DNA from: Lineus longissimus
Taxonomy: Eukaryota > Nemertea > Pilidiophora > Heteronemertea > Lineidae
Assembly (NCBI RefSeq): GCF_910592395.1
Contig: NC_088320.1
Span: 9,300,001-9,364,000 of the forward strand
Direction: 5' to 3'
DNA length: 64,000 bases
The translations under genes and the position numbers were made by a program. Of this stretch, positions 21,860-34,200 are shown one piece after another; position 1 is the stretch's first letter, and each line of letters begins with the position of its first letter. Below the pieces are notes generated by a model that did not search any database, was not told the origin of the DNA, and was given only the letters and a program-made list of their open reading frames with translations.

Positions 21860-24370
21860 CCCCTGCAAAGCAGGATGGATGTCAATTGTGATTTGGACTG
21901 TATTATGACAACTTTTTCAGCACCTGTACATTTAGTAAGTATAATGTGTTGATTTGACGTACTGTTCAAGGTTACAGAGGCCAAATAGCAAGAATTGGCA
22001 GTTTTGTTCCGACAATTGCAAGCACTGTATGAAATTGGTTGAAATTTTGTGTTAATTTTGTTATACTGTAATTCCCATCATACTGCAGGATATCTACCCA
22101 ATATTTGTAAGCATTTCTGAATACATCCCATGATATGGCCAGTATAACAGACATATCCCGACCATATAATGACACAGAAAGATGTTATAATGAGATATAT
22201 TGGGCATATAGTGTGATTTCTTAAGTATACTGTCGATATAGTGTAGTATCCTGCGTTACACTGAGAGAATTCTGGAAAATATAGCCTCATTATAAGCCAT
22301 GGTTACAGATGTTCCGGATCATTTTATATACTGCATAGTATAATATTCATTGCGAGTAGGTCATGCTCACCAAAATATTATCACGCAAAAATATCCTGCT
22401 TTTCAGCAAGTATTCCATGTCATTGTTGCCATGTTTTCACTGGCATTGCATCCAGCTTAGCCCTATGTTGATTTTGGGTGTGGTGTGATTATTAGTTTGC
22501 CCACTAGGTGGCTTTTTCGTAAAAACTGGTCTAGCTCCCATATCCTTAGAGCTATATATCCTTTGAGCTAAGATGCTCATATTGCTAATGTAGGTGCCGC
22601 TACTAAAGGAACAACATATATAGGTCAAGTTTTTGATTTTACTGAATTTCAAAACATCCCCCCAAATTCCTACGGCCAAGCGTGCACAGTGCCCTTGGCA
22701 CTATTTTTGTTAACATTCTGGCTAGCTTCTATCTATTAAGTTTTTAGCTACGCTGGCTTCCAGTGGAGCTTATGGTTTGTACTGGAGCTGGCCGAAAGTA
22801 GTTCCAGCAAAATAGTTGCATTTTCATCCGAATTTGCTGTAGCTGGGCCAGAAAATGTGCCAGGATACCAATATTTTGAACTCTTGTTTCGATAGGATTA
22901 TAGCTATTCACAGCAGAAAGACTAAACGCCCCGTAATTGGCAGTAATTGGCAGATTTTAGGCTGGAAATTGTCGTCTGGTCAAAAGTCGCAAAACGGCCT
23001 AGATCCTACCTGTCTCTGTAATGTACTGAACGCGCTACACATAAGGCATTGCCCTAAGGCATTGCAGCTGAAGCTGATAAAGTGATGGCCATTTTGCGAA
23101 TGTATATAGAGTGTGTACGTTCACTTCAAAACATAGTTCCAATCTAAATTTTTCATAACGAGCAGTTAGAAAGTAGTATTTCCCTATATTTTGATTCTCA
23201 ATGTCAACATGTCGTTTTGTGGGGTTATTTTGTCTAATTCTTATCAATATTGCCGATAAAAGACACGTAGAGAAACCCAGATTCATGTGCTCAGTTCATC
23301 TACGTACGGTAGATGTTTTGACAGAAAACCAGGGTGAGTTTTCTCTGTATTTTCTCTTGATTTGCTAGATACAATTGGCCATTACAACTGTTATTTGAAA
23401 AGTCATAGTATAGAATGACTCCCGTAGCTTGTTTACATAGGAAGTGTTACCGTTTTTTGGCTTTCTGTCTCGTTTAATTTGCTCAGTCGTTGAGTCGAAG
23501 TCGAAGATTAAAACACACATGAACGCCACAGTACATTTTATACTCAAAACGGTGTTACAAAAAATTCTTCCCAATCATCAGAATGAAATAATCGTAATAC
23601 TTCACAATTATCTATTACACATAGATATAACTACAGGTGAATGACTTTGAAATCCAGACAAAACTTTGTTATAAGAATAGGCTCTTTGTATTTATAAACA
23701 TCATCGATGTAATCAAAACAAACCCGAACGCTATATGAAGAAACATGGCAGACCGCTTCACAAGAAGTTGATGTTTTCTCATGTTTCTTGTCAAAATAAC
23801 AATGAAATCGTACACCTTTGATAGTTACACTGGTCAGAGTACTCAAAGAATAGCGACGAAGTAGTCTGCTGGAATTGCGAGGTATTTTCAACGAACAATA
23901 AAACTGCCATTCTCAGTCTATGCTGATACGGAAAACCGTGAGAAGCTGCATGAACTGGGCCTACATTATTTACCATACATTACAGTTACATACCCGATAC
24001 CGGTACATGAACAAATGCAATACACAGCAACATATGTGCAGGGAAGTAAAGTATGCATTACAAGCCGTGTGTCCAAGTTCTACCAAGGTGAACGTTAGTA
24101 AATAAGGGTGAACTTTTTAAAATTTATTAGCTTTATTTTATCCCCCCCCCCACCAGTTCACTAGTTTTTCACAAAAGTTTTGATCTTTTTTTGTACATTT
24201 ATGTTTTACCTTATCACCAACATGAACAGCAAGCCATACAGGGTTGTATATCCTCCCACGGTTTTCGCGTATCAGCACAGACTACTCATTGTTTTTGTAA
24301 CGTAATTGGAATGTTGATAATAAATATCTTATTTTGATGGTGTTTTTTTACAAAGTGATATTTTTCTCAT
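21860..24370. other. Non-coding stretch without recognised features
   Basis: AT-rich sequence with only short random-looking open frames. No domain, terminal repeat or tandem array was recognised. A possible exon end (ATGTGCTCAGTTCATC up to a GTGAGT donor at about 23286-23335) was seen but has no supporting context. Confidence 0.4.
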
Positions 24371-24378
24371 GTTTACAG

Positions 24379-24600
24379 GATGATGAAGTCTATAATCTGC
24401 GAGTCATTCCGGTGGTCTCCACTGGCAAAGTGGTGTTGCTGTGCATGCTGTGGAACTGGTGACACGAAACCAATCAACCAGTCGGCCATGAGATTGACAA
24501 GATCGGGAAAGAAGACGCTGTATCTTAGCTGATTTGTCCTTCACGTTTTGGTCTTGTTTTACTGTATCATACAAGTTGATTGAATAAAGAAGCCTTGAAA
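24379..24600 (+). CDS. Candidate 3'-terminal exon of an unidentified gene
   Basis: A TTTCTCATGTTTACAG acceptor ends at 24378. The following sequence is open for 27 codons in one frame (DDEVYNLRVIPVVSTG..., stop near 24460) and for about 50 in another (ending near 24529). A canonical AATAAA lies at 24583-24588, at a distance suitable for cleavage near 24605. This is the arrangement of a last exon. I could not identify upstream exons or the product, so the frame is undecided. Confidence 0.3.
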
Positions 24601-24699
24601 TTGAATAGGCATCTCTGAATTTTTATGTATTATGATATAATGTATTATGATATTAAAAAAAGCTTGCCTTTTAAACCTATACTCTTGAACATGCAACCT

Positions 24700-26160
24700 T
24701 TAACCCTCTCATGCACCATTATTATTCAGAGCATTTTGCACAGAATCATATCAATTTCTTTCAAAGAGCCAGTGCATCAACCCTGTAAACTTTACAGGGG
24801 TACTGTAATGGAATATTGTTTAGGTCTTTGATTGACCTTTCAGAATCCATCAGCAAATATTGGAAAAACATTACCTGGTTACCATGGTAACCGTTATAAT
24901 ATGTATCAAAACAGTGAAAATTATGAAATAAGGTTGTTTATTTTAGAAAAAGTGGCTTTTTACCACATTTACTTCCTAGCTACACCAAATCTGACCCCAG
25001 TATTCGATTTACTGGGCAATTTTCACTCTAGAGACAAAACATGATGCTTATTTCTGGAAGAATGACATTGTTTTTGCTTTTCGTTTTACCCAACGGCTTT
25101 ATCATTTCACAGAGTGGACAACAGAATGAATTATTATTGAAATGCAAAACAACACCAATACTTTTCAAAGAGCCAATGTAACAAAGCTGAAAAAGATAGA
25201 GGGATGACTGTAATGACATTTTGTTAGGTCTATATGTGGGTTACCAGGGTAACCGGTAGAGCGAAAATAAATCATGCACCGATGCCATGGTAACAATCAA
25301 ACTATGGATATGTTTGATTTTTGAGAGATTATTCGAGAAAAAGTAGATTTTTACCATATTGTTGGTCTAGATACACCAGATCTGACCAAAGAATTGAGTT
25401 TACTGGGCACTTTTCACCCTAGGGACAGAACATGATGCATATCTCTGGAAGAATGAAGTTGTTTATGCTATTTTTTTACATAACGGCATAATCTATCACT
25501 GTGTGGACTTAGAGTGAATTTTCATGGAAGTGCAAAACAACACCAATCTTTTTCAAGGAGCCAGTGTAGCAAAGCTGCAAAAGATAGAGGGGTAACTGTA
25601 ATGATATTTTGTTAGGCCTATATATGGGCAACCAGGGTATCTGATAGAACGAAAATAAATCATGCACCGTTGCCATGGTAACGATCAAACTCTGCAAATA
25701 TTTGATTTTTGACTGAATATTTGAGAACAAGTTGATTTTTCCCTATTTTCTGCCTTGCTACACCAAATCTGACCCCAGAACTGAATTCACTGGACAATTT
25801 CACCAAAGAAACAAGACAAGATGCTTATTTCTGGAAGAATGACATTGTTTATGCTTCTCCTTTACATAATGACATATTTTTTTGACAACAGAACGAGTTA
25901 TTATCGAAATGCAAAACAACACAAATCTTTTTCAAAGAGCCAGTGTAGCCAAACTGAAATACATGTAGGGGTAATTGTAATGACATTTTGTTAGGTCTAT
26001 ATATCGGTTACCAGGGTAAGCGGTAAAGCGAAAATTAATCGTGCACCGTTCCCATGGTAACATTTGAACTCCGCAAATATTTTACTTCTGAATGAACGCA
26101 TGATAGAAAATGATTTTACCTGTCCATATGTCCTACCTATATACATCAAATCCGACCCCA
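24700..26160 (+). repeat. Satellite-like tandem repeat, four units of about 380-400 bp
   Basis: The CAAAGAGCC landmark recurs at 24762, 25166, 25554 and 25933 (periods 404, 388, 379). Each unit then has ACTGTAATGRMATTTTGTTAG, paired palindromes of the GGTTACCATGGTAACC type, TAGMTACACCAAATCTGACCCCAG, and TCTGGAAGAATGACATTG. Units differ at many positions, so the array is old. There is no conserved open frame. Confidence 0.8.
24877..24892 (+). promoter_or_regulatory. X-box-like palindrome inside satellite unit 1
   Basis: GGTTACCATGGTAACC is a perfect 16 bp palindrome and matches the RFX-factor X-box pattern GTTnCCATGGnAAC. Related sites in the other units are at 25239-25254, about 25281-25294, 25669-25682, about 26005 and about 26047. 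Binding is untested. Confidence 0.4.
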
Positions 26161-26164
26161 GAAT

Positions 26165-26565
26165 TTAGATATGTGTTTAAAAAAATTTAAACAGTGTTTC
26201 AAAGGCAACAATCACCAATTCAAGAGCACTGAGAAAACATGCATCTCAGATAACAAGGGTTCTCCATTAGTAAGGAAATTGAGAAATGATTACTCTCAAC
26301 AATTGCCCGATTGACAGGAAGCTATGTACACCAATCACACTCCCTGAACTGCACCCACAAATGTTAGAAACAAACTTTATGATAAAGTAACAAGTAAACA
26401 TGGTAAACATAAAGGAATCCCACATGGCACATGTCATAAAGTCAAACCACATTGTAGCACATACACATTTTCATTTGCGTCTACAAGCACACATTCGTGT
26501 ATCAACAATTATGTTGTTTTGATGGTCAGTCACATGAATTGATGTCATCAGTAGGATTCCTTATA
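26165..26565. other. Non-coding stretch
   Basis: Nothing recognisable beyond short open frames; no repeat signature seen. Confidence 0.4.
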
Positions 26566-26568
26566 AAT

Positions 26569-26737
26569 AACAATACTGATTACTGCAACAATGCGCAGAA
26601 TGGACGGATCAACAATACTGATTACTGCAAAAATGCGCATAATGGACGGATCAACAATACTGACTTCTGCAACAGAGCGCAGAATGGCCGGATCAACAAT
26701 ACTGATTACTGCAACAGTGCGCATAATGGACGGATCA
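26569..26737 (+). repeat. 42 bp minisatellite, four units, open in frame
   Basis: A 42 bp unit (AACAATACTGATTACTGCAA then a CGCARAATGGACGGATC tail) is repeated four times. Because 42 is divisible by three it stays open: the plus strand reads NNTDYCNNAQNGRI per unit within a frame from 26497 to 26847. Whether it is translated is unknown. I favour a non-coding tandem repeat. Confidence 0.75.
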
Positions 26738-26849
26738 AATTTGATATTGTCGAATACGCTTATGGAATAGGAAAATGTACGGAACAATCACAAATACATT
26801 TTGAAAATGTGCATAAAATGCATATTTTCACGAAACCAGCCCCGTAATG

Positions 26850-27147
26850 TGCCTAGCAGTCTAAGAAGATATACTCATGAATGCACCACAGATGCACTGA
26901 TGGATGAGCCATTTCAGAGGCCACTTTCACTGCAGTGTTTAGAGCAAAGGGTCTCTGTGCCACCGATTCCAACAGTCTTTCCTATGAATATATCGCTCAC
27001 ATGTCAAACAGTAATTGTTCGTTTTCCTTTGAGATTTTCTCCCATTTTAATCCTTTTCATAGCCACACACTCTACACATTCTCCTAATTCCACCATCTTT
27101 TTGGGTTGTCATGGGGTGGACACCAGTTGTTCTTGCTGCAACTGCAA
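26850..27147. other. Sequence between minisatellite and piggyBac fragment
   Basis: No recognised gene. It ends where the 36 bp direct repeat begins at 27148. Confidence 0.4.
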
Positions 27148-27183
27148 GGATTCATAAGCCCTGTACATTGTACATACAACACA
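27148..27183 (+). repeat. 36 bp direct repeat, copy 1 (LINE 5'-end sequence)
   Basis: These 36 bases are identical to 28045-28080, the presumed 5' start of the LINE. They include a TGTACATTGTACA palindrome. Copy 1 runs straight into the piggyBac C-terminal fragment. Confidence 0.85.
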
Positions 27184-27841
27184 TGATCTAACTGCAGACT
27201 TTAGTGATTCTGGATACCGTCTTTATACTGACAATTTCTACATATCGCCAACCTTGTGTCTTGAACTTCTCAACCGTGGTATCTTATGCTGTGGAACAGT
27301 TCGTCTGAATAGACGAGGCTTCCCAATGGAGCTAAGGCCTGTCAAAGGTGACCATTTTCAGAGAGGTGGAATGGAGTTCAGAAAATGCCATGGTGGATTG
27401 ATGACTGCAGTACGTTGGAAAGACAAGAGGGATGTAACAGCCTTATCCACAATGCATGGAAACCAAGTGACAGTCATACCACCACGTCGAGAAGGGCAGG
27501 ACGAACGTAGAAAGCCAACGTTGATAGCCAACTACAATGATCATATGGGAGGAGTAGATCTACTTGATCAACACTTGTGTTACTATACCGTCAGTCGTCG
27601 CAACCTGAAGTGGTGGAAGCATGTATTTTGGAGGCTTGTGGAGCTTTGCATAGTTAACTCATACATAGGGTACAAAAAAGTGACAGGAAAGAACATTGAG
27701 CAAAAGGCTTTTCGTGAAATGTTGGTAGCGGAACTGACAGAACCACAGCGAGAGCGACGTGCCAACAGAGATCTACCTGGTCGTGGTCGGCCTCGTCTGG
27801 CTCCAGTTGAGAACATCCCGATTCGCGGTCCTATTCCTTGA
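27183..27841 (+). pseudogene. piggyBac transposase, C-terminal catalytic half
   Basis: The frame reads HDLTADFSDSGYRLYTDNFY from 27184 on, with the second catalytic Asp in YTDNFYISP. It continues through CGTVRLNRRGFP, a segment with VTVIPP, and YNDHMGGVDLLDQ with the third catalytic Asp, then the WWKHVFWRLVELCIVNSY helix. It ends with a basic tail and stop at 27841. There is no Cys-rich C-terminal domain. The first catalytic Asp and everything upstream are missing here but are present in the minus-strand gene at 31230-34254. The break points of the two halves match almost residue for residue (SRVV there, HDLTADF here). It is a fragment and cannot act alone. Confidence 0.85.
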
Positions 27842-28044
27842 TATAACTGCATCGTTAATTGTATGTGAGCGCTTGGTAGCTGCTCCTCCAAAGTTTCAGT
27901 TTTTCACTTGGATACTTTGAGAACTGTGCTCCAGGATTGTTTCTACGGTTTCATGAATATCATGGGATTATTCTGAGATGGTTTGTGTGGTGATAACATT
28001 TGCAGTGTTTGTGTTCCTTGTTGGCAACTTTTTGCCCTTTCTAG

Positions 28045-28080
28045 GGATTCATAAGCCCTGTACATTGTACATACAACACA
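28045..28080 (+). repeat. 36 bp direct repeat, copy 2
   Basis: Identical to 27148-27183. Here it forms the start of the LINE, 24 bases before the probable ORF2 start codon at 28104. Confidence 0.85.
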
Positions 28081-28103
28081 CTGTGTACATTGGTGCTGTC
28101 AAA

Positions 28104-31100
28104 ATGTATTCACCTGGTGAACTTCATGAGCTCAGGAAATGTGATCTCAGCAGGTCAATTTCGCCTAATCTGTCGACTTGCCTGAGTAGATCACACTTGT
28201 TAAGAAAGAAGACTAGACGATCAAAGAGAAGTGGAAGAAAGACTCATGGACTTATTAGTGTTGATCCAACAAACAATCAAGCGTCAGTAAATAAGTTTAC
28301 TCTGTCATTACAAGGTGTTCGATTTCTGAAATATGCCTTATAGTCAATGCAAGGTCTATTGGGAACAAGGCTGGTAGACTGACATGCTTTGTCATTGATA
28401 ATGACATTGACATTGTGTTGATAACAGAAACATGGCTTACCAATACTGATACGGTTTCAGTTGCTGCCATTAACATTGATGGATATACTTTTAGACATGT
28501 TCCACGGCCTGGGAGACGAGGAGGCGGAGTTGGTATAATGTTCAGGTCATCTCTGGAGTGCACTGTGAAATCCGTGTCGTGGCCGAAAAGTTTTGAATGT
28601 CTTCAAGCAAGGATTACTTGGAACACTCGTGTGTATTCGCTTCTCTTGGTTTATAGGCCGGAGAAAGGACCAAGTGCCGACTCAAACCGTGGAATTTTCT
28701 TTGAGGAGTTCGATACGTTAATTAGTGTTATATCCTTAAAGACGCCACATGACAAGTTGATTCTCACTGGAGACTTTAACTTTCATCTGGAAAAAACTGA
28801 CCACCCAGACACGTTGAGATTCACTGACATTCTCGCACATCATTATCTTCCACAGCACGTTGACAAATCAACCCATGACAAGGGCCACTTGTTAGATGCT
28901 GTTATTTCAAGGGTCGGTGATGCATCTGTGTCCAACATTCATGTATCAGATGCCAGCATCTCCGATCACTATGCAGTGTCGTTCACGGTCAACATGGCCA
29001 AGCCGCCATTGCCTGTTAAAACTATTAGATACCGGAAGGTCAAATCAATTGACATCAAATCTTTTGCTTCTGATGTTTCTGATGGTGTTCAAGGCTTAGA
29101 TTTGTCTTCCGATCTCGAGTCACTCGTTGATAGCTATGATCGATTGCTTGGTTCCCTTCTAGACAAGCATGCACCTGCCAAGTCGAAACTTGTGCATGTG
29201 CGACCCAACGTCCCCTGGTTCAACGATGATATCATTCTTGCCAGGAAGCTGGAGCGCAAGCTCGAGAGAAAATACCGCCGGAGTAAACTCACCTTTGATC
29301 GCCAGGTATGGAAGAGTCAAGCTCGTAATGTTGACAAAATGATCGAAGCTGCCAAGGTGGAACATTTTTCAGCTCGTCTTCTCAATTCACCAACTACAGA
29401 GACTTTCAAGACTGTTAAATCACTTCTGTATGGAAGGGGGTCTGTTAATCTGCCTGGTCATGAGTGTTCTTCTGAACTTGCTGAACGGTTCAGTTCATTT
29501 TTCAGTGAGAAGGTGCAACTCATCAGAGACAAGTTTCCAGCGTCAGTTTTGAATGAATCATTAGATGAACATTATTCACTGACTTCATACCTTGATGTAT
29601 TTAAGCCTGTAACTGAACACGGGCTACTCAAACTCATTAGTGTCATGAAACCAATACAGTGTGCATTAGACCCACTCCCAACATCTTTGCTTAGGAAGTG
29701 CCTACCAGGAGACATTATGCGCCTGATTTGCAAGATAGTCAATTCCTCATTGGAAAGTGGCATGGTGCCAAGCTCTTTCAAACGAGCTATTCTTAATCCC
29801 TTGATTAAGAAGCCATCCTTAGATGCTGACACACTCAAAAACTACAGGCCTGTCTCTAAGCTGTCCTTCCTTTCAAAGGTTTTGGAGAGGGTGGTTTGCA
29901 ATCAGTTATCAAGCCATATTGCTGAAAACGGTGCTCTTGACAAGTTTCAATCTGCTTACAAACCACTTCACAGTGTTGAAACGGCACTATTGCGAGTACA
30001 CAATGACATAATTCATGCACTTGATGAAAAGAAGTGTGTACTCCTTGTATTACTCGATATGAGCGCCGCATTTGACACCGTGGACCATTCCAGACTACTT
30101 CAGAGACTTGCTGCTATGGGTGTTACTGGCACAGCACTGGCATGGGTTTCGTCTTATCTTGATAGCAGATCACAAGAGGTATGCATTGACGGCAAATTGT
30201 CAAGACCTAGTCCTATCAAGTTCGGTGTTCCCCAGGGTTCTATACTGGGACCAGTACTTTTTACTGTCTACACTACCCAAGTTGGTGGAATCATCCGTAA
30301 GCATGCCATTATGTACCACTTATATGCTGATGACAGTCAATTGTATGTGGCATTCACTATAACTGAGATTAGTACCACCTGCTCCAAGATCTCTAATGCT
30401 GTCCACGATCTAAATCTTTGGTTGGTTGACAACTTTCTTAGCTGTAATGGCGACAAGACCGAGATTCTGCTAATCTGTTCCCGCAGGTTCAGCAGCACTA
30501 TTAATCTCCCCGCCATCCGTATCATTGATACAAATGTATATTCTTCTGTTTCTGCAAGAGATTTGGGTGTGATCTTGGACCGTGATTTCAATTTCAAAGA
30601 ACACATTAACACCTGTGTACGGGCCACCAATTTTCACATTCGTAACATCGGGAAAATCAGAAAATATCTAACTCCAAATACCACCAGGTTATATGTCCAG
30701 GCTCTTGTAATATCTCGCCTGGATTTCTGTAATTCCCTTCTCCTTGGTTGTCCCAATTCAACAATTATACCCCTACAGAAGGTACAAAATTCGGCCGCTC
30801 GCCTAATTACCAAGACCAAGAAACAATCTTCCATTTCCCCAGTACTCAGGTCTCTACATTGGCTTCCTGTGCAACAGCGCATCAAGTACAAGGTTCTCCT
30901 TCTAACTTACAAGTGTGTTCACCAACTTGCTCCCCAATACCTTTCAGAACTTCTCTCCGTTCATACCGTTTCTCGAACTCTGCGCTCTTCATCGGTCGTT
31001 CTTCTGTCTATCCCAAAGGCCAATGTCATGTCAGTCGGTGGTAGAGCATTTTCAATTGGAGCCCCTCAGCTGTGGAACAAACTTCCTTCAACTGTTAGGA

Positions 31101-31174
31101 ACTGCAGCTCTCTGTTATCTTTCAAGGGACAACTCAAACATTTGCTTTTTAAAGAGGCCTATCAAGCGCTTTGA
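28104..31174 (+). CDS. LINE ORF2: endonuclease and reverse transcriptase, one frameshift
   Basis: The protein would nick target DNA and reverse-transcribe the element RNA. From ATG 28104 a leader (YSPGELHELRKC, a basic RKKTRRSKRSGRK run) reads to a stop at 28341. The main frame, open from 28295, begins the apurinic-type endonuclease with VNARSIGN, LITETWL (catalytic Glu), GDFNFHL and SDHYAVSF. The reverse transcriptase follows: NYRPVSKLSFLSKVLERVV, LLDMSAAFDTVDH, GVPQGSILGPVLF and the active-site YADDSQLY. The C-terminal domain has SRLDFCNSLLLG and LHWLPVQQRIKYK. A single frameshift near 28300-28340 separates leader from enzyme. Otherwise about 920 codons are unbroken, so the copy is young. 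Confidence 0.88.
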
Positions 31175-31229
31175 GCGGCCAGTTGATGGTTGGATACTGC
31201 GCTATATAAGACTCGTATTATTATTATTA

Positions 31230-34200
31230 CAACACGTGATGGCAAGCCAACTTCAACGCGATCAGCAACCTTCCCAGTATAGATTTGGAAGCGACTGCAA
31301 TAGCCAGAATCACTCTCAGCGAGGACCCAAAGTTTTATACCAAATCGCTTTGGCTTCTTCGGCATATACTGGAGGAAAGAAACCCGGCACTTTGTTCCAA
31401 TCATCTGTTCATCAACTGAAATATGGTGTCCAGGTGTGTACATCAGCCGAAAGTTTTCACTCAATCTATTTACAAGAAACCTGACTTTGAAAAGTTTGTC
31501 TCTGTTCGGATCATTTGGATCATATTGTACATTGTCACAACAGTGTAAGTATCGATGGATTTGAAAAAAATCCTTCCCAGTGAAGACCTCTCCATACCAC
31601 GGTGTCCGGGACCATGGCTTTGTGGACCAGTAGTCCCTCAGATGGGCACGACGATCAATGCCTTGGGCAATGTTTACTCCTAAGAAAGCATCAAGTGATA
31701 TCCTGTCAATTTGAATCCACCGCATGTTTGATGGATTTGCTGCCCTACACTGATCTGCATACAAATTGGTCTCCCTGCAAATGTCACGGGATATGTTGTC
31801 ATCCCAAAAGAGTTTGAAAAAGTCGGAGGCTAGAACAGGCTCTCTGGCTAAAACCCAATCGCACACACCACTCCTAGCAGTAAAAGGAATAGCATGATTA
31901 GGGTTCACTTCATCGCCATCAAACGCCTCCCACACTATGTCTTGACCAGCCACAATAATATCCTTGTCAACACCTGAATCATCTGTATCGTCGGTCTCTG
32001 GTTGAAGTTGAACAACGTGTTCTCCATCCCTGGCCACTGTGTTGGCCACCTTACCGCGACCACGACCGCGACCACGACCACGACCTCGTCCACGATTTGC
32101 AGCAGGCAATGCATTAGCACCAATGCCACGGCAACCTTCACGATTTTGACTGGTACGAGAGCCAGGTAACCATTCCTCATCAGTGCTAGTGTCAGCTTGG
32201 CTTTCTACACCAGTGTTGTCATTGTCACCTCGATGAAATTCAGTGCCTTCGTTCTGGCTCTGAAAACAAAAACAAATGTTCAACTGATGATGATTGTTTT
32301 GTGGGAAGATAGAAATGGAGATGATAAATATTCATCATGCCTGGTACAAGAAAATATCCCCAGGAAATATTGGTGACTTACTTACTAGTATGTCACAGTG
32401 TTCATTCAAAACTGACATCATCGAGTTTTCCTCGACTAATACCTTTTTTTCTAACTTTGGAATTCAGAAACTGCTCACACAAGAGTATACCAGCCAAAGT
32501 AAAACTATGTTACTGAGTTTAGAAACACATGAGATGAACAGAAAACGCACCTGTGAATAAACATCCAGGGTACTTGAAACTCTGCACACTTTCCTACTTC
32601 CACAACCTCGAACACGGACGCGACCTCTTCTGCGACCACACTGGTAAACTCCCTGGCTAGTAGGTGGAAGGGCAGGCAATGCCTCTTGAGTCTGGAAATA
32701 ATGATTGCTTGGTTATTTGATCAATCACCATAAATTAATAAATTATATTTGGCCTTGACCAGCTATGGAAATGAAAAACGGCTCCTGTGGAAAGCAAGCA
32801 ATATTTTTCAAATAGTAACTAGGCCTGTAGGTCCTTGTCCACAGCCCATCAACAATGGACATCTCACACACCAGCTAAAAGAGGTATAAATGTGCCACTC
32901 AATCAGCAAGCCCTACAACTATAAATCACCTAAAATCAAGAAGATAATATAAACTAACCTGTTGAGCGTCATGTAGTGGAACTTCATGTGAATGACAGGC
33001 CCTGCTGACATTCCGGCTACTTGAACTTGAAGCTCGACCAGAACCTCCTCGTACTCTGACACGACCTCGATATTTGCTGGTAGCGGCCGTTTGAACACTA
33101 GAAGGAAACCACTCCTCGTCACCGTTACTGTCATCAGACTGGCTGTCACTGCTGTTTCGATTCTTGCTCAGAGCCTAAAAAAGAATTTTGACCGATTGTT
33201 ACATGTGATCAAGGTGTTTGTGATAAATAGTTCAAACGTGCCACTTCCCTAAGTGATAGTGAAACATACTTACCTGTGCTGGAGCATGTGAAGAAGGAGC
33301 ATTACTGGTAGGCCTATGGTGACTATAAAAAGACTTGCACGACGCAGCAGTATCCGGAGAGCCTCTTGGATTGCAACGACTAATACGAGGGTTCCTGTCT
33401 TCTTGAACAACGAGATCATGTTGACCGGGACCCTAATAATAAAAATAAGATTTATCAATTATGCAGCAATGTTAGGCATAGTACTTGGAGGAGGCATGTA
33501 TCAACTATGCCATGATGCAGGCCAATGGGAATGGGCTGGGATAGGCCATGGCCTGGGAAATGTGGGATGAAAGGGCGACTAGCCTGCACAATAGTAACAC
33601 AAGTACAGACACTGCTTGTCTAAGTGCTAAATGCATGCTAGGCCCAAGGTAAGCTTATCATCACCAGCGCCACCGCACAGCTCTCAACACTGACAGCACA
33701 GTATCATGCAGCACAGGCATGTCATAGATAGAGCCCTAAGCTTACACCAGGGCCTCCCACACCTACACTTATGTTCAATAGAGGTAGACCAAGATGCGCC
33801 GTAGATGCATAGCCCTAGCACTATCTGCCCAAAACAATTTTCTGGTCATAAAACAGCTGGTTGCTTACTTTCACATGTTTGATTCATGGGCGCCGCCATC
33901 TTTGATTTAGGCCGAGCTCACTCAACCATTGTCAACAAACATGTTGCCAGCACACAAGTGCATCAAATCGTCATTTGTCCAGATTGTAAACAACCCAGAG
34001 TCGCGACATATTCAGATTGTTATCTGTAAGTGTAAACTAACCTGGTTTTGGGTCAGTAAATCATCTGCAGTGTACAGAACGGAGTCACGGAATGCAGCTT
34101 CCTCATTGTGTTTTTCGTTGACATTAGTCTCGCGCAACCAGGCAAGGTCATCCTCTTCAAGATCACTCCCGTCTTCAAATTCGGTGTCAGAAAAATCTTC

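Larger units (their letters stand above)
28045..31229 (+). mobile_element. CR1/L2-type LINE, nearly full ORF2
   Basis: A short 5' region is followed by a long ORF2 and a short 3' UTR that ends in (ATT)n at 31216-31229, a simple-repeat tail typical of CR1/L2-related elements. It has inserted into the minus-strand piggyBac gene: coding sequence of that gene resumes at 31230 right after the tail. No ORF1 is present. No clear target duplication was found, as expected for many CR1-type insertions. Confidence 0.85.

Noticed and set aside
23286-23335. First exon of a THAP-like gene (MCSVHL...)
   Set aside because: Only 16 codons, no acceptor upstream, and the join to the exon at 24379 gives an immediate stop.
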